DNA of 64,000 nucleotides from assembly GCA_029961685.1 (NCBI GenBank), contig JARWKL010000008.1, positions 23,442,619 to 23,506,618 of the forward strand. The letters are read 5' to 3'. Below the pieces are notes generated by a model, which did no database searches, was not told where the DNA came from, and was given only the letters and a program-made list of their open reading frames with translations. The DNA comes from Aristolochia californica. Its lineage: Eukaryota; Streptophyta; Magnoliopsida; Piperales; Aristolochiaceae. The position numbers were made by a program, and so were the translations under genes. Positions 45,526 through 57,367 of the stretch are shown here, piece by piece (the first letter of the stretch is position 1; every line of letters starts with the position of its first letter).

Positions 45526-47306
45526 GGATCACCAATTACCAAATCTAATTATTGTGATCATAGTTGTGAATTAGGTCAAGTACTTGGGGTGAAGAAAGCA
45601 CCATTAAATTTCTTAATTTGGTTGAATGCAATAACTCAAATTGAGACCTGAAACAAAGAACCAAATTAAGGTAATAAAATAATTAAGTATTCAACCTTTG
45701 ATGAAATTACATTTGAATAGTATTTTCTCTTCAGAAAGTTATGATATTTTAGTGTATGAAAAGGTATACCTTATAAAAGTTTTTAGTTTAATAGTATAAG
45801 GTTAATTACTCAAGTCCCTTTCAAAAATATGTTTTGCTTGTCTTATCTTTTTGAAATGATAAATATATTTTATTCTATGACTTCAATTTTATCAAAGGTT
45901 TTGTTTGTATATAAAAAAAGAGTAGCCAACCTCTTCCTCAAACAACTCTCATGGCATTAAGAGAAAATATCTACTGAAGGGATTTGTTTTGTTCTTAAAA
46001 TGAATAAAATATATATGATTTTCATAAATCTTCAATAATCAAAATTTTATTTCTATAAAAGAAAAGAGTTGCTAAATTCTTCCTTGTCAACTCTCATGGC
46101 ATTAAGAGAAAATATCTATTGAAGGGCTTTCTTTTGCTCCTAAAATAAATTAAATTATATATTAATTTCATAAACACAATAATAGTTTTAAGTAACAAGA
46201 GTAGTAGACATGGCAATGAATTGTCAAGGGTCAATTTGAACATAATCCCTTTTTACAAGTGAAAAATGTAGATTAGATCCTAGAGAAATTTGGTTTAGGT
46301 TTGTGTTAATAAAGTGACAATCACAAGAGAGAAAAGAAATATTCTTAAATAATAATTGCAAAGTCTTAGAGAACTTATTGAAATGGAAATATGATTTTTT
46401 TCTAAGGAAACAAAAACATGTCAACAACATATATTTTGAAGAATGGCATAATAGGGATTTTTTGTGATCCTACTGAAGGGTGTTATTTTGTTTCTAAACT
46501 GAATAAAATATATATATGATTTTGTGGCAATTTAATTTCCTTCCAAAATCGGTATAAGAACCCTTTTTAGATAATATGGAACATGTTCAAGATGAACTAA
46601 TGCCACGTGAGGCCTCCTCAGCTACTTACCTCTTACATATAGAATACTCAAAACTTGGATATTTTTGTGATACAATGTAGCATCAACCTGAATTTCACAT
46701 TACACTAAATATAAAATATATAAGAAAATACTCTTTAAGAGAAATTTGCTTGATTAGTAGCAACCTGCCATAGTCGTAGATTCTTATTAATGACATATTG
46801 TCAGAGGACATGGTGGTGTTCTATCTATAAAATTGGTACTTCCATGACGATGATGAAGGTTATCAATCGGCGGTCGTGGCAAGTGGACAGGGTGAGCCCG
46901 CAAGATCACCATATGGTGAAACAAATGACCTGAAGCAATTATATTACCTTCATGGACCAAGGGTCTCTCCACACTAGATTATTGAAATCTCTAGTACTCA
47001 GTTACAATTATTTTGTAAACAACTACCAACCATGGATACTACAATTATTTAATTTATAGGGTAATTTTCACAACAGGGCTGGCCCCCAAGATGAATGTAT
47101 CCTCCCGCTAGAAGGGCAAATGACTCAAAGCGATCCTATTACCTTGATTGACAATTGGTCTTAATATTAATACATGGATCCAAAAAAGGGTTATAATTTG
47201 GCTCATATATTAGACTATTGCTTACATAAAAGCAAGCCTATTCAAATTGGACATTCAGTTAAAGAGAAACTTTTTATCCCAAAAGAGATGTGCCAAATGG
47301 AAAAAG
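45526..47306. other. AT-rich intergenic DNA with degenerate repeats
   Basis: A motif of about 100 bp (CTACTGAAGGG followed by TTTTGTT and AATAAAATATATATGATTT) occurs near 45971, 46119 and 46471. Nothing else is recognised; open frames are short and without motifs. Confidence 0.6.
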
Positions 47307-47685
47307 TGTTAAGTTGTGGAGCTTAATAAATGCCTTACGCCGAGTCGGTATTAGGGCAGTTTGGCTTGTATTGCAGCTGCCCTAGTTCTCTCTTTATAAT
47401 TGAGGGGCACCACTATTAGGGTTTTATTGTCATGGAGAAGGACCTTGAGTTACAACCTGAGAGAGGTTAGAGAAAAACACCTGTAAGTGTGTGCAATTTC
47501 TCTTTGTAAACTATTTAATCTTTATAATGGATTACTACAGTGGCAAAAGGTAGGACGTAGTCTCACCTTGAGGCGAACCAATATGAATCTTGTTGTCTTT
47601 GATATCAAACTTGCTTTTTTCTTTCTTCCACGTTTATTATTATTGCTCTTGTTTTGTTTGGAATTAGGGCATCTAATTCCTAAAA
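47307..47685 (+). repeat. 5' LTR of J
   Basis: Starts TGTTAAGTTGTGGAGC. The end is near 47685, just before the primer site TGGTATCAAAG at 47688-47698. A 62-bp piece of the same LTR start is at 58376-58437. Confidence 0.8.
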
Positions 47686-47720
47686 AGTGGTATCAAAGTT
47701 TTGGTTCATGATTGAGAGCA

Positions 47721-48083
47721 ATGGCTGGCGAAGAAGGATCATCACCAGGAATCAACAAGTTTGATGGTATAGATTTTGCGTTATGGAGGATGTAGATAGA
47801 AGATTATCTATATAGTAAAAAAGCAGCACTCACCACTTCTAATTAGGTATAAAAGATGACGAGTGGAGTCTCCTTGGTAGACAGGTGTAAGGGTAGTCTG
47901 GTTAACACTGTCGAAGAACGTCACTCATAATGTGGCATCGGAGAAAACCACAGCAAGGAAGATGAAGATTCTGTTCAACATGTATGAGAAACTTTCCGCA
48001 AATAATAAGGTACATCTCATGAAAAAACTTTTCAATTTAAACATGATAGAAAATACATTAGTGGCAATACATTTGAATGAGTT
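47721..48083 (+). pseudogene. J gag N-terminal part
   Basis: ATGGCTGGCGAAG starts a frame reading MAGEEGSS, INKFDGIDFALWRM, then a TAG and IEDYLYSKK, as in Tork-type Gag. Later blocks LFNMYEKLSANNKV and AIHLNEF are in other frames. It is cut at the LTR of element I. Confidence 0.85.
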
Positions 48084-48708
48084 TTTTGAATTTAGGATCC
48101 CTTTTCCATGATTCCGAACAAGGGAAAGAAGAAAGAAAACGAGAAAAGGGAAGGAAAGCTCTGGGGTAGAGATAAGAAAAAAATAAAAGGGAAAGAAGAG
48201 GTTGCGCCAAGCAAAGAGAGAGAGAGAGAGAGAAACCAACTCGGGATTGAATGTGTGACTTGATTAATTTCAGATTACAACACCTCTATTTATAGTAGAG
48301 GAAGAGGTAGAGTCCTTATACAACTTGTCTTTCAATTATAATTACATTCCAACTCTAACTCTTTAATATAAGTCTATTCAAACTAAACTACTAGAAGACT
48401 AACTTGAGTTGAACTAGGAGTCCTTCATTATTTACATGAATATAAGGGATAAGCCAGCTCATAGCCTTATCCTTGTGGGCCCCTCATGATCTCCCAGTGC
48501 ACCTTGATAAGAGTGCTAGCTCGTGAGCACTTGATCTTCAAGTCTTCTAACTCAATTCAGCTTGTGCTTCTTGATCCCTTAACTCATGCTTTCTTTGGGT
48601 GAGGACTCTTCTTAGTGTCCCACATCCTCTAGGACTCTTCTTAATGTCCCACGTCCTCATGGTGGGTCCCACTAGCTCGAGCACCATAGTAGGTCCCACA
48701 TTGTAACA
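48084..48708 (-). repeat. 3' LTR of I (625 bp)
   Basis: Minus-strand start TGTTACAATGTGGG at 48708; end CCTAAATTCAAAAAA-like at 48084, with the terminal CA altered. An (AG)n run lies near 48218-48234. The purine tract is adjacent at 48709-48723. Confidence 0.92.
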
Positions 48709-48729
48709 CTCCCCCTCAAGCTGAGGGTG

Positions 48730-49480
48730 AGAAGACATCATAAACGCCCAGCTTGCTGCATATGGTAGATATAATCTTGTGAGTGACCGGTTTGGTGAGA
48801 ATGTCTGCAACATGATTTTGTGATGATATGTGCTTCAGAGATAAGAGACCAGCTTGGAATTTTTATCGTATAAAAGGGCAATCTACCTCAATATGCTTTG
48901 TCCTCTCATGGAAGACTAGATTTGATGTAATACGTATTGCTGCTTGATTATCACAGTATAGATCCATTGGAGCTTCTTTATAGAATCCCAATTCAGTGAG
49001 AAGAGATCTTATCCATAAGAGTTCACTTACAGTGTGTGCCATGGCTCTGTATTCTGCTTCTGCACTTGACCGTGCTACTACATTTTGTTTCTTGTTTTTT
49101 CATGTAACCAGATTTCCTCCAACCATCGTGCAAAATCCCGAAGTAGATTTTCTATCATCTGGGGATCCGGCCCAGTCTGCATCCAAGAATCCCTCGATGT
49201 TGAAGTGACCATGATTTTTGTAGAGGAGCCCCCTTCCAGGAGCACCTTTCAGATAATGTAGTATCCTCTCAAGTGCTTGCCAATGACTAAGTTGTGGCTT
49301 GTGCATGTACTGACTTACCACACTTACCGCGTATGAAATGTTTGGCCTCGTTACACACAGGTAAATAAGTCGTCCCACTAACCTTTGATATTTACCAATA
49401 TCTACATCTTCTCCAGTGCCTCCACATAATTTTGTATTTGCATCCATAGGAGTGTCTACCGGTTTGCATCTCATCATCCC
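48730..49480 (-). pseudogene. Copia I RNase H
   Basis: 49477-49100 is open: DTPMDANTKLCGG, CVTRPNISYAVSVVSQYMH, DADWAGSPDDRKSTSGFC. Stops follow in the QNVV...SSAE block (near 49095). The remaining RNase H (LYCD, HIEVD, ILTKPVT) is still recognisable to 48730. Confidence 0.9.
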
Positions 49481-50220
49481 TGTTTCTTCTAGTAGATCAA
49501 GGGTATATTTTCTTCTAGTAGATAGAACAATCCCATGTCTAGATTATAAGACCTCAATACCCAAACAATATTTCAGTAATCCAAGGTCCTTCGTCTTGAA
49601 TTCAGCACATATTCTTTCTTTTATTTTCTGAATGCCCTCAACGTCACTCCCAGTTAAAATAATATCATCAACATAAACAGCTAGAATCACCTTACCTCTC
49701 GCTATGTTGTCAATAAATACTGAGTGATCTGCAGAGCATCTATAAAAACCTGCCTGTATGATGGCTTGACTAAATTTCTCAAACCATGCCCGTGCAGACG
49801 AACTTCCCCTCAACCACATATCCAGGTGGTTGTTGCATATAAATCTCTTCTTTGATATCACCATTGAGAAATACATTTTTAACATCCAGTTGATATATTG
49901 GCCATGATGAATTGGCTACCAAAGATAATAATATACGTACCGAGGTCATTTTTGCCACTGGAGAGAATGTTTCATCATAATCAATGCCATAGCAATAAGT
50001 GTAGCCTTTTGCAACCAGATGAGCCTTCAGTCGTGCCATAGTCCCATCCAGATTATGTTTTACTATATAAACCCACTTGCAACCAATGGGTTTTTTATCT
50101 ATAGGTAGAGGAACCAGTGACCATGTGTGATTATCTTTGAGTGCCTTCATTTCTTCATCCATTGCTACCTTCCACCCTGGATGTTGTAGAGCCTCCTGGT
50201 ATGACTATGAAACATATATA
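49481..50220 (-). pseudogene. Copia I reverse transcriptase
   Basis: 50162-49779: MDEEMKALKDNHTWSLVPLP, KWVYIVKHN, LDVKNVFLNG. A deletion of about 40 bp near 49800 removes the SLYGLKQ block. 49885-49544 then carries RAWFEKFSQAI and the intact catalytic YVDDIILTGSD near 49675. Confidence 0.92.
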
Positions 50221-50543
50221 TAGGAAATAAAAGAAAGAAACTGACAACATAAAGGTTAGAGGCGATGATGAGACACAAAATTGGAAATAGGATGAGAAGT
50301 TGAAGGTTGAGTGCATGATCGAGGTTCCTTTCGTATAGCAATAGGACGAGTATCAAATTGAGGATAAAAAATGACTGGTGATGAAGGACTTACCTCTGGT
50401 GGATTTCATAACTCGGCAGGTGTGGTATCGGCCACTGGCTCTGGGGACTGAACAATCTCTATATCACGAGGCACAACCGGTCAAGGAGAACTTGGTACTG
50501 ATTACATACCAGGAGGAGCGCTATCAGAATAATATGAGGAGTC

Positions 50544-51845
50544 TTAAAAAAATGTTACATCCCTGGACACAAATAAACGTTGCAAAGGAGGACTATAACG
50601 AACATAACCCTTTTGTATGCGAGAGTATCCCAAAAAAATACACTTTATAGATTTAGGATAAAGTTTGTTGTGTCTAGGTAATGTATTATGAACAAAACAT
50701 TTAAAATCGAAGACTTTAAATGGTAATGCAAACGGGTCATCATGTGGTAATAGTGTAGAGTAGGGAGATTTATTCCCAAGAATGGTAGACGGTAAACGAT
50801 TTGTAAGAAAACACTTTGTAAGGACAGCATGGGGCCAATAAAAGAATGAAACTTTCATGGCATATAATAGGCCTCGAGCTACCTCAAGAATATGAGAATT
50901 TTTCTGTTCGACTACACCATTTTGTTGAGGAGTGTAGGCACACGATGTCTGATGGATAATGCCATTTTCTTGACAAAATGAGTCAAGGTCTTTTTAAATA
51001 TACTCTTTGGCATTATTAGACCGGAGGATTTTTATCTTCTGACCAAATTGTGTGAGAACCATAGCATAAAATGACTTAAAAATGGATGGTATCTCAGAAT
51101 GCTCCTTAAAAATAAACAACCAAGTTGTGCGAGTGAAATCATCAATAAAGGTAATAAAATATTTGGCTTGAGAAATATTAGAGACACTCAAAGGCCCCCA
51201 AACATCAGTACGAATCAATGAAAAAGGAGTGTCACTTTTGACTTCTAGACGAGGGGAGTATGTACTCCTTTGATGTTTACTTAACTGACACACCTCACAA
51301 CTAAATTTTGACCTGATCTTAAGAGATGGAAACATATGATGAAGACATTGTATAGAAGGATGTCCCAACCGATTGTGCCATAATCGTGTCTCATTCTCAG
51401 TAGTAGACACAATATTGTTCTTTGGCACGTCCAAGTAGTAAAGCCCCCCTTGTTCATGGCCTCCACCAATCACCTGCTTCGTTATAAGATCCTGAAAAAC
51501 ACATGAAGTAGTTGAGAAGGTAACCGAGCAATTAAAATATTTTGTAAGTTGACTAACAGATAGTAAGTTCAAAGGAAAAGTAGGAACAAAAAGAATGTCA
51601 GTAAGCGGAAGTGATTGGGTGATAGAAGTGGTACCTTTTCCTTGGACTTTGGTTTGAGAACCACCAGCTATGGTAACAAACTTGTGTGAAAGACTCAGAG
51701 ATAGAGAATTTAATAAAGTTTTGTTACTTGTAAGATGCTCGGAGGCTCTTGAATCAATTATCCAGGATGAAGATGAGGTAGATAGCATACCTGAAGCAGT
51801 AGTGGCAGCAGTAGTTGCAGAGGGACTAGGAGAAGAACCTAGCAA
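50544..51845 (-). pseudogene. Copia I protease and integrase
   Basis: 51845-50994 is one open frame of 283 codons: protease WIIDSRASEHL (DSGA changed to DSRA), FVPTFPLNLLSVSQL, pre-integrase GGHEQGGLYYLDV, zinc LWHNRLGHP and CEVCQLSKHQR, core RTDVWGPLSVSN, then RSNNAKEY in which the second catalytic Asp is Asn. A stop follows. The TPQQNGVVE part (near 50925) and 50858-50544 (FLTNRLP, FLGYSRIQKGY, SRDVTFF) complete the domain. Confidence 0.92.
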
Positions 51846-52862
51846 GGTCTTCGTTTTCTAAAATATCTCATACTCTTTATCAGTAATATTTTTCTGTTCA
51901 CCTGATGTTGTGGGATGGTCTTCTTGTGCATCACTCATAAGGGTTTGATTAGCCCTTGTCAATAGCTTTATAGCATATTTATTTATAGTGGTCATATTTA
52001 CCATAGTAAGTGCATGCCCTGTAACGACACTGGTCTATAGTGTGGCCAAGAAATTTACAATGAGTACATTTAATCATATGTTTTGCCAGTACTAGTCCTT
52101 CCACCTCTTCCTCTGCCCCTTGTATAACCTCTTCCTCGGTCTCGACTACGGTCTGAGGATGATCCTCTATGGTCAGAATACATAGCGTATGATACATCAG
52201 TAGTGGTATGATACATCAGTAGTGGTATGATACATCAGTAGTGGAGGAAGAAGTGTCTGGAATACAAAGTAATGTTGCGCACACATCATCAAACTTTGGG
52301 ACAGCAGAAGCACTCAATAGTTGACTCTTGGCAATCTCAAGATAAGTTTTATTATTTGCATGACAAATAGCAGTAATTAATGCTTCATTTTGTTTGTCTT
52401 GGATAGAAATATCAGTGGTGGAGGGCTGAGCTAACTTCCACTCTTGAAGAAAGCCTCTAAACAGTGCCAGGTACTCATGAATATTTTCTCCTTGTTTAGT
52501 ATTCAACATTATCTGGAGAATATCATAGAGTCTATGCAGTGTATCAAGGCATGAATATAGTTTATTACATGTCTCCCAAATTTGTATAGCAGTGTCAAGA
52601 TGAATAACATTACTAGAGACATGTTCTTCCATGCTATTTATTAGCCAACCAATTACCAAAGTATCATTCTTCAGCCATTTCATATAAAAATTATCATCTT
52701 CATCAACATGTGGTCCTCAGGTAGTCGATGACCAAGTAGGTCTTTGGTTATGAGAAACCTCCTAACCGAGGTGGACCAACTCATAAAATTTGATACTCTG
52801 CGTAAGGGTATGGTGGTGATTCTCAGTATATCACCTTTGATATTCATATTTTCATCGGCCAT
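51846..52862 (-). pseudogene. Copia I gag
   Basis: Start chosen at ATG 52862 (MADENMN), which matches the ATG at 372 in A. Motifs: TIPLRRVSNFMSW, RRFLITKDLLGH, a frameshift near 52690, then WLINSMEEHVSSNV, MLNTKQGENIHEYLALF, LLQEWK-like. A 19-bp unit is repeated three times at 52191-52243. The zinc knuckle CTHCKFLGHTIDQC near 52060-52020 is complete; the second is changed (CTYYGKYDHY). Confidence 0.88.
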
Positions 52863-53215
52863 GATATGCTCTTCTTCAAAAACTTCTAATAATATTACCA
52901 AGTAGCACTTCTTCAATCAACTCGGTATATGTGACTATAGCATCAATGCTAAATTGTAATTTTTTTTCAAAAAAAAAAAAAAAATAGCACTCATTGGTGG
53001 CTCAATAGCAATCTTCTATATCAGGGAATTATCCCATGAAAAAAAATTCAATAATCTGAGTATGGGCTGGTCTCGGCAAACAGAATTTTCAAACCGCTAA
53101 AACTATTTTGATGGGTGTAGAGAATAAAAAATAACTACGAACCTAGACCTAGGGTTTAAGGTTTAGAGAAAAGGATCACATTACCTCTGTGAGTTGACCA
53201 AGTCAACTCATAAAA
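52863..53215 (-). other. Copia I leader
   Basis: Non-coding leader between primer site and gag. It contains an A-run near 52970-52985 (plus strand). No gene. Confidence 0.75.
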
Positions 53216-53230
53216 CCTGCTCTTATACCA
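53216..53230 (-). promoter_or_regulatory. Primer-binding site of I
   Basis: Minus strand TGGTATAAGAGCAGG; one difference from the usual tRNA-Met site. Directly adjacent to the LTR end AACA. Confidence 0.85.
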
Positions 53231-53412
53231 TGTTGAATTTATGGAAAAGTAAAATACTTCATGACATCAAGAACTTGTTGGAATCAGAGTACATGAACCT
53301 CTATTTATAATAGAGGAAAGTAGTAGCGTCCAATTACAATAATACTACCCTTGTCCCAATTACACCCAAACTCTAACACTTAAGGTAAGTCCTAACATAA
53401 TTAGGTAACTCA
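53231..53412 (-). repeat. Truncated 5' LTR of I (N-type)
   Basis: Minus strand matches the last 180 bp of the LTR at 5196-5509 (shared TTAGAGTTTGGGTGTAATTG, CTATTATAAATAG and the CTTTTCCATAAAT end). It is cut at 53412, where K begins. It does not match the 3' LTR of the same element. Confidence 0.85.
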
Positions 53413-53438
53413 ACAGCCATTTCCAAACTTGTTAATTT

Positions 53439-54632
53439 TCAAATATACTGTGCGGGTGGGTTACTAAGCGGTGTATATGCTGCAAGAGTAGTAATTGGAT
53501 TATTTTTGGCATGTTGTCCTACTGTAAAAGTTATCTGAAGGGATGTGTTGTGCCTCCCTTGCCAAGTATTGGAAGTGTTCCGATCCCCTTGCCAAGTTGT
53601 CCTCCTATTTAGAACTTTTTTTCGAGTTTCTAGTACGCGAGCTAAATTCATATCTAGAGCTAAGTCAGCAAGCACGTGGAGATCCACGTCTAACCTTAAA
53701 GACTCATTAAGACCGGCTGTAGATAGATTGACCTGTTGGTCTACGCGAACCATCCAGCTAGCTCGGGCCAATTTTTCTTGGAACTATTTTTGATATAGTT
53801 CCACTAGCCTAGTTTGTCGTAACAACACCAAATCACCCAACTCGTTATTGTGAGTTGGAGGACCGAACCATATGGTACATAATTCTTTGAACTCTTCCCA
53901 ATCTTTCACCAATCTATCCAGCTCAACTTGATGAAACCAAAGTTGTGCTTCATCGAGCATGTGGAAGGCGGCCAGTCCCACCTTATCAAATTCTGATGTT
54001 CTTTGATGGATAAAAAAAATTTCGCACCTATGTAACCAAAACAAGGGGTCATTTGACCCATTAAATGTAGGAAAATCTAATTTTGTATACCTGGGTACAG
54101 TGCCTCCTCCCTGGTTGAAATTTCCAATCTGTGGAAGAAAAGCATTGTGGCATGCAAACAAGTCCCCCCCTCTGCTGTGCAAGTTGTCCTCTCCTCTTTG
54201 TTCCGGGGTTGAGTTCCTTCCAGCCGTAATATTTCCCATCATAACAGAGAGTCTATTGATATGGAGATTCATATTTGGATGTTGTTTCAACTTCTCCATG
54301 ATTTGAGCAAACTTTTTCTCATTTTCTAGCCCTTTGATCATCAATTCTTTTAACTCACCATTGTTGGGCTCCCCATTGTTACCCTGCTCTGATACCACGT
54401 TGTTATGGTTCATTGCTATAGATCTAGTAACTCGACGTGGGAGTGGGGAATCCAAAGTGTGGAAGATGAGTTCAGCACTGTTAGGTGTTGCTGCTCTCGG
54501 TAAGAGGTATAGGAACCTCTTAGGCACTTGAAAAAGGGAGATTACTGGCCTCCCTTGCTGGTCTCGGATGAGAGGTTGAGAAAACTCTTGCTCTTCACAG
54601 AAAGAGAGGATTTTTAGCCACTTGTTGTTCAC
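53439..54632 (-). pseudogene. K gag, one stop
   Basis: An open frame of 282 codons begins at ATG 54632, about 230 nt inside the LTR. It includes RRVTRSIAMNHNNVVSEQGN across the LTR/primer-site border, PRYTKLDFPTFNGSNDP, FWLHRCEIFF, FHMLDEAQLWFHQVE and ELCTIWFGPP. A TAG at 53784-53786 interrupts; the same frame goes on (ARASWMVRVDQQV, MNLARVLETR) to 53439. How much of the LTR part is translated is unknown. Confidence 0.88.
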
Positions 54633-55031
54633 CTAAAATCAGAAAATGAGCCCCTTCTCTCTCAGTAAGGTTGTAGTGAACAATAGAGATCAAAAGGGGG
54701 TAGGAGAGAAATCAAATTCAAGAGGGAACCTAGACCTAGAGCTCGTCAAGGAGAACTCCAAACCCTAGAGCTCATCAAGGAGAACTCTTAACCCTGTTTA
54801 ACCTAAAAATCAGACTTGTCTTCTCTTCATTCCTCTGCCCTCTAAATAGGGTTTGGCGCAAATAGAGTTTAGGGTTTAATAATTATAATTTTCCCCTATG
54901 GCATCTTGCCTTTAACACTTAATGAAAAATAAACTTAAAAGAAATATAAAATATGAAACTAAAAGCAATTAACTCAGTGAGTCAGTGGTGCTTCCTTTTG
55001 GGTGAATCTGTTAACTATTAAGTCCTCAACA
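54401..55031 (-). repeat. 5' LTR of K (631 bp)
   Basis: Plus-strand ends TGTTATGGTTCA and CTCAACA. It is followed by the primer site on the minus strand after a 3-nt gap (ACG). Confidence 0.9.
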
Positions 55032-56912
55032 CACCTCTGGGATGATCAAAAGTTGTAAGGTTATTAGGAGCAAGGATGTGATCTTCGATGAAGGTGCCCT
55101 GTATAAAGACATGTTGAGAACAAAGTCTAAGAGTACAAGTGACGAACCCAAGAAGTCTGATGTGATTTAGTTGAGAGATCTTCTAGTTATTGAGATGGAG
55201 AATATTGCTTAGGAAGACGTGGAAAACTTATCCCCATAAATAAATAAGAACATTCCTGTGACTGAACTCAAGAGATTTTCCAAAACTAGCAAACCACTAT
55301 AGAGGTACTCCCCTGTGTTGAATTATATTTTGTTGACTAATAAAGTTGAACCAGAAAGTTATGAGGAAGTCGTGCAAGTTGATGAATCATTCAAGTGGGT
55401 GTTGGCCATGAGGGATGAGATGGATTCACTGTTATCCAATCAAACATGGCAGTTGGCCGAATTACCAAAAGGGAAGAAGGCCTTGCAGAATAAATGGGTG
55501 TACCAAATAAAAGACGAACATGATGACAACAAGCTGTACAAGGCAAGACTAGATGTAAAGGGCTTTCAACAAAAAGAAGGCATTGACTACACAGAGCGTT
55601 TTTATCCAGTAGTGAAATGGACTACTATTTGAAGAATGCTTGGACTAGTGGCAAATGAAGACTTTGACTTAAAACAATTGGATGTAAAGACTGGCTTTCT
55701 TCATAATGATTGAGGAAGAAATTTACATGATGCAACCACATGGTTTCAAAGCACAGGGAAAGGAGAAAATGGTGTGCAAACTTCAAAAGAGTTTGTATGG
55801 TCTTAAACAGGCTCCAAGACAATGGTATAAGAAGTTTAACATCTTTATGACTAGTAATGGTTTCTTGAGGTGCCAAGAAGCTCATTATTGTTATGTGAAG
55901 AAGCTTGATGACTCCTACATCATTCAACTGTTATATGTTGATGACACACTGATTACATGTGCTTGCAAACAGGAAATAGATAAGTTGAAAAGGGAGTTGT
56001 CCAAAAATTTTGCAGTGAAGGATTTGGGTGTTACAAAAGAAATCCTTGGGAGGAGGATTACTAGGGATATTGATGTCTTAAAGCTATCATAAGAAAAATA
56101 TGTGAAGAAGGTGTTGAGCAGATTCAACATGAATGATGCAAAACCAGTAAGTATGTTAAGTACCTAGCCAATACTACCCAAAAGACCAGCCTAGTAGGTA
56201 GCGTAAAGACGTGCATTTAACCCTGTACCATAACAAAGTACTCCTTTGGCTAGTCACTTTAGGTGATCTAAGGACCAGTCACCTTCTATAGAGCAGGAGT
56301 GAGCCTACATGGCCAATGTGCCTTATGCTTCTACTATTGGCAGTCTCATGTATGCCATGGTGTCCGCTAGACCAAACATAGCTCATGTAGTGGAAGTTGT
56401 GAGTAGATATATGAGTAATCTGGGTAAACAACATTGGAAAGCAATGAAGTGGATTCTCGGGTATTTGACAGGCACTATAGACTCAACCTTATGTTTCAGA
56501 AAGTCAGAATTGGGATTACAGGGTTATGAGATGCTGACATGGCTGGAGAGATTGATAGTAGGAAGAGTACCACATGATATGTATACACATTGGGTGGTAC
56601 AACAGTTAGTTGGGTCTATAAGTTGCAGAAGATAGTTGCTCTTTTCACCACTGAGGCAGAATATGTCATCGTGATCGAAGCCAACAAAGAGATGGTATGG
56701 TTGCAATCTTTCTTGGAAGAATTAGGCTTCAAGCATGGGAAGAATGTGTTGTATTGTGACAGTCAGAGTGCTATTCATTTTGTAAAGAACATTGTTTATC
56801 ATGCCAGAACAAAGTACATACAAGTACCTTATCACTTCATTAAATCTGCTCTAGAGGATGGGATCTTTGGACTTGAGAATATTGAAGGAGTCAGAATCCA
56901 GCTGATATGTTG
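55032..56912 (+). pseudogene. J integrase end, reverse transcriptase and RNase H
   Basis: Starts in the integrase C-terminus (VIRSKDVIFDEG). RT: WVLAMRDEMDSL, NKWVYQIKDEHD, ARLDVKGFQQKEGIDY, stop near 55631; LKQLDVKTGFLHND, frameshift near 55708; EEEIYMMQPHGF, SLYGLKQAPRQWY, catalytic YVDDTLI near 55935. RNase H after an insertion near 56150-56290: YASTIGSLMYAMV, LFTTEAEYV, LYCDSQSAIHF. It ends at a stop near 56912. Confidence 0.92.
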
Positions 56913-57367
56913 ACAATGATTATTACATTTAAGTGCAACTTCAGTTGGACTTCTCTCTAAGGATTGAGAAGTTGACCCATTTTAGCTGATGGTATTGAAT
57001 CTTTTTGGATGAGACATTATTATTGAAGAAGGACTTCTCAATTGCTGATTTATATCAGCATTGGCTACTCTGATGATGAAGGTGGCCCCAGAATATTATC
57101 TTCTGAGTAATTATTCCTTATACCCTTAATTTGCATTTATTACTCCTACTAGTTGAGAGTCGATGTCCTATGGAGGGACATGATAATGAAGGAGTTTTAT
57201 TACACTTCTAAGCACTGAGTATAGACCCACTACCTACAGAAGATAGGAGTGTGCCCTACATCCAGCATGAGTTATGACTGATGTATGGAGTGATGTCTTA
57301 CGGCTTGGAGTGATTTTACTCTCACTTATCTTATGCCAGTTGAGCCTCATGGAAGAGACCACTAGAA
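56913..57367. other. J 3' tail and unassigned DNA
   Basis: The first about 60 bp extend the J RNase H tail. The remainder has no recognised LTR start, gene or repeat. Confidence 0.6.

Larger units (their letters stand above)
48084..53412 (-). mobile_element. Ty1/copia I, minus strand, with mismatched LTRs
   Basis: Minus-strand order: truncated 5' LTR (53412-53231), primer site, leader, gag, protease, integrase, RT, RNase H, 3' LTR (48708-48084). The 3' LTR is the A/M type (TGTTACAATG...). The 5' LTR is the N type (ending CCATAAATTCAACA after the (T)GTTGAAGAG-family body). Coding sequence matches A. Several stops, frameshifts and short deletions. Confidence 0.88.
53413..55031 (-). mobile_element. 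Ty3/gypsy K, 5' part only
   Basis: Minus strand: LTR (55031-54401), primer site (54383-54397), gag to 53439, then cut by the LTR of I. The LTR shares the family terminus (TGTTGAGGACTTAATAG, ...CCATAACA). Pol and 3' LTR are absent. J resumes at 55032. Confidence 0.88.
47307..56912 (+). mobile_element. Tork-like Ty1/copia J, centre replaced by I and K
   Basis: LTR 47307 to about 47685, primer site, gag start 47721-48083; then I and K (48084-55031); then integrase end, RT and RNase H at 55032-56912. The gag start (INKFDGIDFALWRM) and RT differ from the other copia elements here and resemble Tork-type elements. The missing middle (gag end, PR, most of IN) is not found elsewhere in the window. 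No 3' LTR follows. Confidence 0.82.

Noticed and set aside
53784..54632. K gag as a functional host gene
   Set aside because: Long open frame, but it is Gag by motif, begins in an LTR, reads the primer site and is followed by a stop and truncation.
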